From assembly GCA_947446155.1 (NCBI GenBank), contig CANFFZ010000077.1:1-9968 (forward strand): a DNA stretch of 9,968 nt, given 5' to 3'. Source of the stretch: Chloroflexota bacterium (GTDB lineage: Bacteria; Chloroflexota; Dehalococcoidia; UBA2979). The notes beneath the pieces are model-generated. The model did not search any database. It saw only the letters and a list, made by a program, of their open reading frames with translations, and had not been told where the DNA came from. Both the position numbers and the translations under genes were made by a program. Of the stretch, positions 1-7,725 are shown piece after piece (position 1 is the first letter of the stretch; each line of letters begins with the position of its first letter).

Positions 1-11
1 AAGGAGGCGGG

Positions 12-64
12 CACCCCACTCCCCCCAGCCCCCTCGCCCCTCGGAGGGGCGAGGGGGAGCCAGA
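12..64. repeat. GC-rich palindromic repeat, copy 1
   Basis: This 53-bp unit recurs at 1573-1625 with three substitutions. Its right half is a perfect 13-bp inverted repeat (29-41 against 45-57) around a 3-nt loop. Its left half, read on the minus strand together with the inner arm, contains four G-runs of 4, 5, 6 and 4 bases separated by 3, 2 and 3 nt (14-40), which fits the classic intramolecular G-quadruplex pattern. The bases to its left (1-11) also resemble those left of copy 2, so the element probably continues beyond the window edge. It looks like a REP- or MITE-type intergenic repeat. It encodes nothing. Confidence 0.8.
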
Positions 65-132
65 TGCGGTCTACGGATTCGGCCACGCCTTGCTGTACGG
101 CGTACGGGCGCGCGGCGTGGGGCGTCGGCGTA

Positions 133-155
133 GGGCGAGGGGGAGCCAGATGCGG
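133..155. repeat. Partial direct copy of repeat right end
   Basis: These 23 bases are identical to 47-69, the right arm of repeat copy 1 plus the next few bases, offset by 86 bp. The left arm is missing, so no hairpin can form from this fragment alone. It may be a remnant of a second insertion or of a local duplication whose remainder has decayed. Confidence 0.75.
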
Positions 156-404
156 ACGGACTCCTGCGCTGCACTTCGGCAGCCTTCGCTCGAATTAAGG
201 CAGAACCGAGCGGCCACAAGGGACTCGTCCTGTGAGTGCTGCGGTTCGATTGCCGTCTGACGACCTCGCGGACGAGTGCGGTGAAGCGGGTGAGGGGGTG
301 GTGGGTGCGCTACTATCCCGCGGGCACCTCGGAAGGGGTGTCTGCGGTAGGGGCGCGCGCGCACCAGACGAGGCGGCTTGCTTCGGGCGCGACGCGATAG
401 TGAT

Positions 405-414
405 AGAGGAGGGG
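405..414 (+). promoter_or_regulatory. Ribosome binding site fixing a GTG start
   Basis: A purine stretch containing AGGAGG (407-412) lies 4 nt before the GTG at 417. The next in-frame ATG (450) has no such motif, and starting there would remove residues that align with family members ahead of the fold. This supports GTG 417 as the start of the first dehydratase subunit. Confidence 0.7.
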
Positions 415-416
415 CA

Positions 417-890
417 GTGCCTGACGAACTACCCGACCTGACGCCAGAGATGAAGGCGGCCATCGGCAAGCCCGGTGCACCGACCACGTACGAGGTGACG
501 AGCCTGGGCATCCGCACATTTGGGCGGGCCGTGGGCTACAAGAACCCGATCTACTTCGACGCCGCGGCGGCGAAGGCGGCTGGGCACAAGGACCTGGTGT
601 CCCCCCCGGGGTACTTCGGGATGCCGGTGTTCAACCCGAACGCGGCTGTTGGCCGTGCCGCTGACTTCGAGACGCCGTTCAAGCGCAATCTGAACGGTGG
701 CACCGGGGTCTTCCCGCTGGAGCGCGTCTTCGCAGGCGATGTCCTAGACGCGGTCACGACGCTGGTAGACCTGAAGCTCGACCGCGGCCGGCTGGGGCAG
801 ATGCTCATCCGGACGTCCGAGACGGTCTACACGCGCAAGTCCGACGGCAAGGTGGTCGCGAAGACTCGCGGCACCGGGCTGTCCTACTAG
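417..890 (+). CDS. FAS1-type MaoC dehydratase, non-catalytic subunit
   Basis: This encodes a 157-residue hot-dog-fold protein of the FAS1-like / MaoC N-terminal dehydratase family, comparable in length to mycobacterial HadA (about 158 aa). The family signature is clear: after a TTYEV strand comes RTFGRAVGYKNPIYFD (residues 33-48), then the SPPGYFG turn (62-68). In active MaoC proteins the corresponding helix carries an Asp and a His (SGDxxxxH). Here those places are Tyr41 and Tyr46, so this subunit should not be catalytic by itself. The gene begins at GTG 417 with a strong ribosome binding site and is followed after 21 bp by the catalytic subunit, the HadA-HadB arrangement. By analogy the two form a heterodimer that hydrates or dehydrates 3-hydroxyacyl thioesters in the cytoplasm. 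Whether the carrier is ACP or CoA cannot be told. The upstream GTG/ATG alternatives, which would add 13 residues, lack a Shine-Dalgarno motif. Confidence 0.85.
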   Translation: MPDELPDLTPEMKAAIGKPGAPTTYEVTSLGIRTFGRAVGYKNPIYFDAAAAKAAGHKDLVSPPGYFGMPVFNPNAAVGRAADFETPFKRNLNGGTGVFPLERVFAGDVLDAVTTLVDLKLDRGRLGQMLIRTSETVYTRKSDGKVVAKTRGTGLSY

Positions 891-911
891 CGATAGCGCG
901 AGGAGACGACG

Positions 912-1334
912 ATGGCACAGACGATGTGGGATGACGTGTCGGAGGGTCAGGAGATCACCCTGACCGAGCCGACCTCCAGCCAGCGCCTCGTGATCTGGGC
1001 GGCCGCCTCGGGCGACTTCTACCAGATTCACTACGACGACAACTTCGCGAAGGGCAACAACCTGCCGGACATCATTGTCCACGGGGCCCTGAAGGGGATG
1101 TTGGTCGGCCGTTTGCTGGACGAGTTCGTCGGGGACAAGGGTTGGATCGAGTCCTGGGACGTGTCGTACCGCGGCATGGACAAGGCTCGTGAGGACATGA
1201 CGGTCTGGGGCAAGGTCACCAAGAAGTACCAGGAGAGCGGGAAGAACCTCGTCGACCTGGACGTTGGTGTGCGCCAGGTCAACGGCACGGAGACGACGCC
1301 CGGTCGGGCGACGTTGAGCCTACCTAAGAAGTAG
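912..1334 (+). CDS. MaoC-like (R)-hydroxyacyl dehydratase, catalytic subunit
   Basis: This is a 140-residue single hot-dog protein of the MaoC / R-specific enoyl hydratase family. The hydratase-2 motif is present as SGDFYQIHYDDNFA (residues 33-46), with the catalytic pair Asp35 and His40. Mycobacterial HadB (about 142 aa) has its pair at almost the same places. A conserved HGA follows at 57-59. The protein is expected to interconvert trans-2-enoyl and (3R)-hydroxyacyl thioesters, using the residues supplied here while the upstream Tyr/Tyr subunit shapes the acyl pocket. The start ATG has GAGGAG (900-905) 6 nt ahead. It is the second and last gene of its operon: tandem hairpins with a weak T-rich tail follow within 30 bp. 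The substrate (fatty acid synthesis, beta-oxidation, or a special lipid) cannot be read from the sequence. Confidence 0.9.
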   Translation: MAQTMWDDVSEGQEITLTEPTSSQRLVIWAAASGDFYQIHYDDNFAKGNNLPDIIVHGALKGMLVGRLLDEFVGDKGWIESWDVSYRGMDKAREDMTVWGKVTKKYQESGKNLVDLDVGVRQVNGTETTPGRATLSLPKK

Positions 1335-1341
1335 CACTCGT

Positions 1342-1399
1342 CTTCGCGGTTGCGAAGCACGGGACGCCCGGCCGAGAGGTCGGGCGTTCTGTTTGCTTG
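1342..1399 (+). terminator. Tandem hairpins with T-rich tail
   Basis: Eight bases after the MaoC stop, a 6-bp hairpin (CTTCGC / GCGAAG, 1342-1357) is followed by a 10-bp stem (1364-1373 against 1378-1387, one G-T wobble) closed by the GNRA-type tetraloop GAGA. The downstream bases 1388-1399 are T-rich but interrupted (TCTGTTTGCTTG). This is a credible intrinsic terminator for the dehydratase operon in a high-GC genome. Confidence 0.7.
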
Positions 1400-1404
1400 T
1401 CCCA

Positions 1405-1441
1405 CTCCGCCCCCCCTCGCCAGGCGAGAGGGGGGGCGGAG
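1405..1441. repeat. Long GC hairpin with C7/G7 tracts
   Basis: CTCCG and CGGAG arms flank runs of seven C and seven G. The centre can fold as CTCGC / GCGAG around CAG, leaving one bulged A on the right arm. It lies directly behind the operon terminator and might reinforce it, but there is no T-run of its own. Confidence 0.65.
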
Positions 1442-1499
1442 GCGGCGGCTCGCTGTCCTCGCTGCTTGGGTACGTCTCGATGTTGGCGGGGGGCTCGTA

Positions 1500-1521
1500 C
1501 CGCCTCGCTTCGCGAGGGCGG
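1500..1521. repeat. Small hairpin before the 16-bp stem
   Basis: Bases 1500-1508 (CCGCCTCGC) pair with 1512-1521 (GCGAGGGCGG) around a TTC loop, with one unpaired base on the right arm. It directly abuts the next, perfect hairpin, so it may be part of the same composite element or a chance result of the base composition. Confidence 0.45.
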
Positions 1522-1523
1522 CC

Positions 1524-1560
1524 CCAACCCCTGCCCCCGCCCCTCGGGGGCAGGGGTTGG
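1524..1560. repeat. Perfect 16-bp inverted repeat
   Basis: Bases 1524-1539 (CCAACCCCTGCCCCCG) are exactly complementary to 1545-1560, around the 5-nt loop CCCCT. A flawless 16-bp stem is unlikely by chance even in this GC-rich setting. No T-tract follows, so it is not an obvious terminator. It ends 12 bp before repeat copy 2, and the 12-bp linker resembles the bases that precede copy 1 at the window edge. The hairpin may therefore be the left half of one larger mobile or structural element. Confidence 0.8.
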
Positions 1561-1572
1561 AGAGAAGGCGAT

Positions 1573-1625
1573 CACCCCACTCCCCCCAGCCCCCTCGCCC
1601 CTCAAAGGGGCAAGGGGGAGCCAGA
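1573..1625. repeat. GC-rich palindromic repeat, copy 2
   Basis: It is identical to 12-64 at 50 of 53 positions. The three differences (1604, 1605, 1612, each A in place of G) fall in the loop and right arm, so the 13-bp stem has one C-A mismatch here. None touches the segment 1575-1601, which on the minus strand gives the four-run G-quadruplex motif. The orientation is the same as copy 1. Confidence 0.85.
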
Positions 1626-1656
1626 ACCCGAAGGCTGATCCGAGGCAGCCAGACAT

Positions 1657-1691
1657 GGCGCCTCTTCTGGCCCTCGACTGTCAGGGGCGCC
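1657..1691. repeat. Imperfect inverted repeat upstream of lysA
   Basis: GGCGCCTCT (1657-1665) and AGGGGCGCC (1683-1691) pair at 8 of 9 positions around a 17-nt spacer, ending about 43 bp before the presumed lysA -10 element. It could be an operator or simply a chance palindrome built from two GGCGCC sites. Confidence 0.35.
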
Positions 1692-1734
1692 CTCGCGGGT
1701 GCGCGGGCAGCCTGCGGATGCGGGCGGTGTCCTC

Positions 1735-1747
1735 TACATTCGAAGGA
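1735..1747 (+). promoter_or_regulatory. Candidate leaderless promoter of lysA
   Basis: The hexamer TACATT (1735-1740) fits TAnnnT and matches the -10 consensus at 4 of 6 places. It is followed by 6 bp and then the lysA ATG, so a transcript starting 7 nt after the hexamer would begin on the A of the start codon. The only purine patch (CGAAGG, 1741-1746) touches the ATG and is too close to act as a Shine-Dalgarno site. I see no convincing -35 element at 1712-1717. The case for leaderless expression rests on spacing and the lack of a usable ribosome binding site. Confidence 0.4.
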
Positions 1748-3024
1748 TGCTGAACCTCACTACTTACCCACTCGAAACACTGGCGCGGCAGGTCGGGACG
1801 CCGTTCTTCCTGTACGACGGCGCAATGCTGCGTACGCGGATGGCGGAGGTCGCGGCGGCGACTGAGGGCACTTCGCTCCACGGGCGCTATGCGATGAAGG
1901 CGAACTCGGCGCGGTACGTGCTCGATGCGGCGCGCGAGGCGGGGCTGTGGATCGATGCGGTGAGTGGCAACGAGGTGGAGCGCGCGATGCGCGCGGGCTT
2001 CGCCGAGGGCCATGAGCCACCGACGATCATGTTCACGGCGGATGTGTTCCGCGACAACGCGCTTGGCACGGTCGTGCAGCACGACATTCTGCCGAACATC
2101 GGCTCGCCGGGAATGATCCGTGAGCTGCACGAGGCGGGGTACCAGGGGCCGATCGCGATCCGCGTGAACCCGGGCTTCGGCCACGGGCATGTCGAAGCCT
2201 GCGACACCGGCGGGCCGTCCTCGAAGCACGGGATCTGGTACGAGAACATCGATGACGTCGCCGCGCTCGCGAAGAGCGCGGGGTTCTCGGTCACGGGGCT
2301 ACACGCGCATGTGGGCACGGGGCCGCAGATCGGCGAGTTCGACTTCAACATGCGGCGGCTGGTCGGGGTGTTCGACGATCTGCTGCAGCAGTTCCCGGAG
2401 GTCACCTCGGTGAACATCGGCGGCGGGATCCCGCACCCATACCGCGTCGAGGGTGAGGCGTACGACCTCGGCGGGTACCGGACGCTGATGCTGGCGGCGG
2501 CCTCGACACTGTCCGAGTCCGCGGGCCACCCGATCGCGATCGAGATCGAGCCGGGGCGCTATCCCGTCGCCGGGATGGCGATCCTTGTTGCGCGGGTCAC
2601 GGACGTGAAGGAGACGCGCACGAACGAGAAGGGGTCGGGCCACCGCTTCGTGATGGTGGACGCGGGCTTCAACGACCTCATCCGTCCGGCGATGTACGGC
2701 TCCTACCACGAGATCTCGGTGGTCGGCCGTGGCGCATCGAAGACCCCCGAGCCGCTCGTCGTCGCGGGACCGCTCTGCGAGAGTGGCGATGTCTTCACCC
2801 GCGACGATCAGGAGCTGCTGGTCCCGCGCGCCCTCGGCCGTCCGGAACCAGGCGACCTGCTCGTGCTGCACGATGCCGGCGCGTACGGCGCGGCGATGTC
2901 CTCGAACTACGTGTCGATGGGGCGGGCGGCGCAGGTGGCCTGGGACGACGGCCACGCGACGCTCATCGCGCGTCGCGAAACCCTCGACGATGTCCTGCGG
3001 CAGGAGTGCGCGGAGGCGCTGTAG
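1747..3024 (+). CDS. lysA: Diaminopimelate decarboxylase
   Basis: It catalyses the last step of lysine biosynthesis in the cytoplasm, decarboxylating meso-diaminopimelate to L-lysine with PLP. The protein has 425 residues, close to the roughly 420 of E. coli LysA. It shows the fold-III decarboxylase order: the PLP lysine in YAMKANS (Lys51), RVNPGFGHGH then SKHGIWY in the barrel, the HAHVGTG loop, the glycine-rich GGGIPHPY, EPGRYPV, VDAGFNDLIRPAMYGSYH, the active-site Cys344 in GPLCESGDVF, and GAYGAAMSSNY near the end. These blocks resemble the E. coli-like form more than the longer Gram-positive LysA, from memory of those sequences. The ATG at 1747 is chosen because family members begin close to this point; a GTG at 1699 would add 16 unsupported residues. 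The gene stands alone and converges on secA, ending 9 bp from its stop. Confidence 0.95.
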   Translation: MLNLTTYPLETLARQVGTPFFLYDGAMLRTRMAEVAAATEGTSLHGRYAMKANSARYVLDAAREAGLWIDAVSGNEVERAMRAGFAEGHEPPTIMFTADVFRDNALGTVVQHDILPNIGSPGMIRELHEAGYQGPIAIRVNPGFGHGHVEACDTGGPSSKHGIWYENIDDVAALAKSAGFSVTGLHAHVGTGPQIGEFDFNMRRLVGVFDDLLQQFPEVTSVNIGGGIPHPYRVEGEAYDLGGYRTLMLAAASTLSESAGHPIAIEIEPGRYPVAGMAILVARVTDVKETRTNEKGSGHRFVMVDAGFNDLIRPAMYGSYHEISVVGRGASKTPEPLVVAGPLCESGDVFTRDDQELLVPRALGRPEPGDLLVLHDAGAYGAAMSSNYVSMGRAAQVAWDDGHATLIARRETLDDVLRQECAEAL

Positions 3025-3033
3025 GCGACTGCC

Positions 3034-3037
<4 letters not shown>
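3021..3037. other. Convergent stop-codon palindrome
   Basis: lysA and secA end tail to tail with 9 bp between their TAG stops. GTAGG (3021-3025) and CCTAC (3033-3037) are complementary around a 7-nt loop, so each stop sits in one arm. There is no T-tract on either side, so this is not a standard intrinsic terminator. Transcription of either gene probably reads into the other strand or ends by Rho. Confidence 0.5.
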
Positions 3038-5613
<2,576 letters not shown>

Positions 5614-5647
5614 CGCAGACTCTCGCTCTCGGGCCTCGGTCGGGGCG

Positions 5648-6592
5648 CTATCGGAACAACGCGCCGACGGAACCGCCCGTGTGAATGCGGTGCATCGCGT
5701 CGCCGATCAGCGGCGCGACACTCAGGACGCGTGTGGGGACGTGCTTGAACTGCCCGTGGACCAGCGGCAGCGTGTCCGTGAAGACGATCTCGTCCACTTC
5801 GGGGATGTCGAGGGCTTCGAAGGCCTTCGCGGACATGACGGGGTGGACGCAGGCGACGCGGACGGAGCGCGCACCGCGCTGGCGCAGCAAGCGCACCGCG
5901 GAGGCGACGGTGCCGCCGGTGAGGACCTCGTCGTCCAGGACGATGCAGTCGCGGCCCTCGACGTCACCGATGAGCGTCATCGCCTCGGCCTGTTCGAGGT
6001 TCCCGGTGCGCTTCTTGTCCACGATGGCGAAGTCGCCATTCACGCGCGAAGCGATGTCGCGCGCGAGTTTGGCGCGGCCGACATCCGGCGCCACGAACGT
6101 CGGCAGGCTGAAAGACTGGGAGCGTACGTACTCCGCGATCAAGGGGAACGCCGTCAACTCGTCCAGCGGGATGTTGAAGAACCCCTGGATCTGGCCAGCG
6201 TGCATGTCGATCGTCAGCACGCGAGAGGCGCCGGCGACCTCGATGAAGTTCGCGACGAGGCGGGCGGTGACGGGGACGCGCGGCTGGTCCTTCTTGTCGG
6301 AGCGGCCGTAGGCGTAGTACGGGATGACCGCGGTGATCCGCCCCGCCGAGGCGCGCTTCGCCGCATCGATCATGACAAGGAGTTCCATCAGCCGCGTGTT
6401 CACGGGGGACACGATGGGCTGGATGATGAACACATCGCGCTCGCGGATGTTGTCCAGGTAGCGGACGAAGACTTCCTCGTTCGAGAACTGGAAGACCTCG
6501 CAGTCCCCCAGCGGCATCTCGAGGTGCTTCGCGACAGATTCCGCGAGCCCACGGTGCGAGTTGCCCGTGAAGACAGCCATCTCCTGAAACAC
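5648..6592 (-). CDS. prs: Ribose-phosphate pyrophosphokinase
   Basis: Prs makes PRPP from ribose 5-phosphate and ATP, the precursor for nucleotides, histidine and tryptophan. The chosen form has 314 residues, the usual size. Recognisable parts are [11 protein letters not shown] near the start, [15 protein letters not shown] (36-50), the ATP loop [17 protein letters not shown] (96-112), the metal site [12 protein letters not shown] (128-139), VDKKR (191-195), and the PRPP loop [10 protein letters not shown] (219-228). The ATP and PRPP loops differ from the E. coli and B. subtilis forms (YARQDR, VDDMIDTGGT). Leu224 replaces the third acidic residue. I take this as a divergent Prs subtype, because an RSDKKDQPR / DDExxTGGT combination seems familiar from other bacteria. 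GTG 6592 is preferred because GAGGAG lies 7 nt before it; GTG 6607 would add 5 residues and ATG 6580 has its AGGAG directly adjacent. TAGGAT at 6621-6626 may be a -10 element for prs-secA. Confidence 0.95.
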   Translation of the reverse strand: MFQEMAVFTGNSHRGLAESVAKHLEMPLGDCEVFQFSNEEVFVRYLDNIRERDVFIIQPIVSPVNTRLMELLVMIDAAKRASAGRITAVIPYYAYGRSDKKDQPRVPVTARLVANFIEVAGASRVLTIDMHAGQIQGFFNIPLDELTAFPLIAEYVRSQSFSLPTFVAPDVGRAKLARDIASRVNGDFAIVDKKRTGNLEQAEAMTLIGDVEGRDCIVLDDEVLTGGTVASAVRLLRQRGARSVRVACVHPVMSAKAFEALDIPEVDEIVFTDTLPLVHGQFKHVPTRVLSVAPLIGDAMHRIHTGGSVGALFR

Positions 6593-6599
6593 GGACAAA

Positions 6600-6605
6600 C
6601 TCCTC
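6600..6605 (-). promoter_or_regulatory. Ribosome binding site deciding the prs start
   Basis: On the minus strand GAGGAG lies 7 nt before the GTG at 6592-6590. The outer GTG (6607-6605) overlaps this motif and has no Shine-Dalgarno site of its own. The inner ATG (6580-6578) has a purine patch with no spacer. The spacing therefore favours the middle GTG. Confidence 0.7.
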
Positions 6606-6682
6606 ACGTCGGGGACTTCGATCCTACCACTCGCGCCCGGTTGGGCTCCCGAGAGGAATCTGTCCGACGCGGAGCCGAGGAC

Positions 6683-7687
6683 CTACGGCTTCAGCGGTTT
6701 CGCCGGTGGGCGCCGCTTCACCGTCGGGTGGATGTCTAACGGCACCTCCGGGCGCACCCGCTCATCGAGGTGGGCGAAGGCGGCAGCGGCGATCATCGCG
6801 CCGTTGTCCGTGCAGAGGATGGGCGGCGGCATCCAGACCGACACCGGCGAGCGCTCCAGCACCCGCTCCCGCAGGCGGCGGTTCGCGGCGACCCCCCCGG
6901 CGAGCAGCACGGAGGCCACGCTCTCGCGCTCGGCGGCTCGGGCTGCCTTCTCCGAGAGCACGTCCACCACGCTCTCCTCGAAGGCCCAGGCGATCTCGGC
7001 GCGGGGGGGCGGGTTGGGCGACTGCACCAGCTGGAGCGCCGCCGTCTTCAGGCCGGAGAACGAGGTGTCATCGCTGCCTCGAAGCCAGGCGCGCGGCAGG
7101 CTGAGCGTGCGCGCGGTCGCCGTCGCGGCGAGCGCCGAGAGCGGCGGCCCCCCGGGGTAGCCGAGGCCCAGCAGCCGCGCCACCTTGTCGAAGGCCTCGC
7201 CGGCGGCATCGTCTCGCGTCCCCCCGAGGCGCGTGAACGAGCCGTCTTCCTCCACGAGCAGCAGTTCGGTGTGGCCACCCGACACCACGAGGGCGAGCGC
7301 TGGCAGTTCCGGCACGGTCTCTGCGAGCCAGTTCGCGCGGACGTGACCCTCGATGTGGTCGACCGGGATGAGCGGCAGGCCGCGTCCGTAAGCGAGTCCG
7401 CGCGCCGCGTTCAGCCCGACGACGAGCGCGCCCGGCAGCCCCGGCCCCGCGGTGACGGCGATGGCATCGATGTCGTCCCAGCCGCACGAGGCCTCGGCGA
7501 GCGCCGCCCGGACGACGGGGACGAGGGCGCGCAGGTGGGCGCGCGCCGCGACCTCCGGCACCACGCCGCCGGTCTCCCGGTGCAACTCGGTCTGCGAGGC
7601 GATGACGTTGGAGAGCAGGCGCCGGCCATCCTCGACGACGGCGGCCGCCGTCTCGTCACAGGAGGATTCGATGCCGAGGATGCGCAT
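6683..7687 (-). CDS. tsaD: tRNA t6A37 threonylcarbamoyltransferase TsaD
   Basis: TsaD transfers the threonylcarbamoyl group from TC-AMP to adenosine 37 of tRNAs that read ANN codons, working with TsaB and TsaE in bacteria. The protein is 334 residues long. It starts with the Kae1/TsaD signature MRILGIESSCDETA. TAGPGLPGALVVGLNAARG follows at 79-97. The metal ligands are His111 and His115 in DHIEGH and Asp294 in CTDNGAMIA. SGGHTEL (136-142), GEAFDKVARLLGLGYPGG (163-180), FSGLKTA and LLAGGVAANRRLR complete the ASKHA fold. The frame is open for 73 more codons upstream, but the ATG at 7687 matches the universal N-terminus exactly. Only a weak AGGTCAG lies ahead of it. TsaB and TsaE are not in the window. 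The gene follows the CxxCxxCC protein by 38 bp, so translation may be partly coupled to read-through from it. Confidence 0.97.
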   Translation of the reverse strand: MRILGIESSCDETAAAVVEDGRRLLSNVIASQTELHRETGGVVPEVAARAHLRALVPVVRAALAEASCGWDDIDAIAVTAGPGLPGALVVGLNAARGLAYGRGLPLIPVDHIEGHVRANWLAETVPELPALALVVSGGHTELLLVEEDGSFTRLGGTRDDAAGEAFDKVARLLGLGYPGGPPLSALAATATARTLSLPRAWLRGSDDTSFSGLKTAALQLVQSPNPPPRAEIAWAFEESVVDVLSEKAARAAERESVASVLLAGGVAANRRLRERVLERSPVSVWMPPPILCTDNGAMIAAAAFAHLDERVRPEVPLDIHPTVKRRPPAKPLKP

Positions 7688-7725
7688 GGCTGACCTGACC
7701 GGGCGTCGCGGGACACCCTCGAAGC

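Larger units (their letters stand above)
1..416. other. Gene-free left edge with repeats
   Basis: No open reading frame here has a convincing start, ribosome binding site or recognisable product. The stretch holds one full copy of a GC-rich palindromic repeat (12-64), a shortened direct copy of its right end (133-155), and an inverted pair CCACGCC / GGCGTGG between them. From about 160 to 400 the sequence is ordinary high-GC DNA. A TACTAT hexamer at 311-316 followed by the palindrome CCCGCGGG (317-324) could be the -10 element for the dehydratase operon, giving a leader of about 95 nt, but I see no matching -35 element, so this is only a suggestion. Confidence 0.6.
1335..1746. other. Gene-free stretch full of stem-loops
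   Basis: No credible gene lies between the MaoC stop and lysA. The overlapping frames that stay open here are low-complexity Arg/Gly/Pro/Ala products of the GC-rich repeats, without ribosome binding sites. From left to right the stretch contains the terminator pair, a C7/G7 hairpin (1405-1441), a small hairpin (1500-1521), a perfect 16-bp hairpin (1524-1560), copy 2 of the palindromic repeat (1573-1625), a 9-bp imperfect inverted repeat (1657-1691), and the presumed lysA promoter (1735-1747). Confidence 0.75.

Noticed and set aside
241..256. tRNA T-loop-like GGTTCGATT
   Set aside because: The flanking bases do not form a 5-bp T-stem, and no acceptor or anticodon arm can be built around it.
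71..517. Minus-strand frame across the left edge
   Set aside because: It runs through the repeat and into the first dehydratase gene, with no ribosome binding site and a Pro/Arg-rich product.
1342..1625. Possible CRISPR array from repeated GC-rich blocks
   Set aside because: The hairpins differ from each other in sequence and spacing, and there are no regular spacers or cas genes.
1350..1865. Plus-strand frames over the hairpin region (1350-1865, 1393-1638, 1397-1753)
   Set aside because: They are translations of GC-rich palindromes, low in complexity, and the longest overlaps lysA.
6644..6675. GGCTCC / GGAGCC inverted pair between tsaD and prs as a terminator
   Set aside because: The stem is only 6 bp with a loop of about 20 nt and no T-tract, so chance pairing is as likely.
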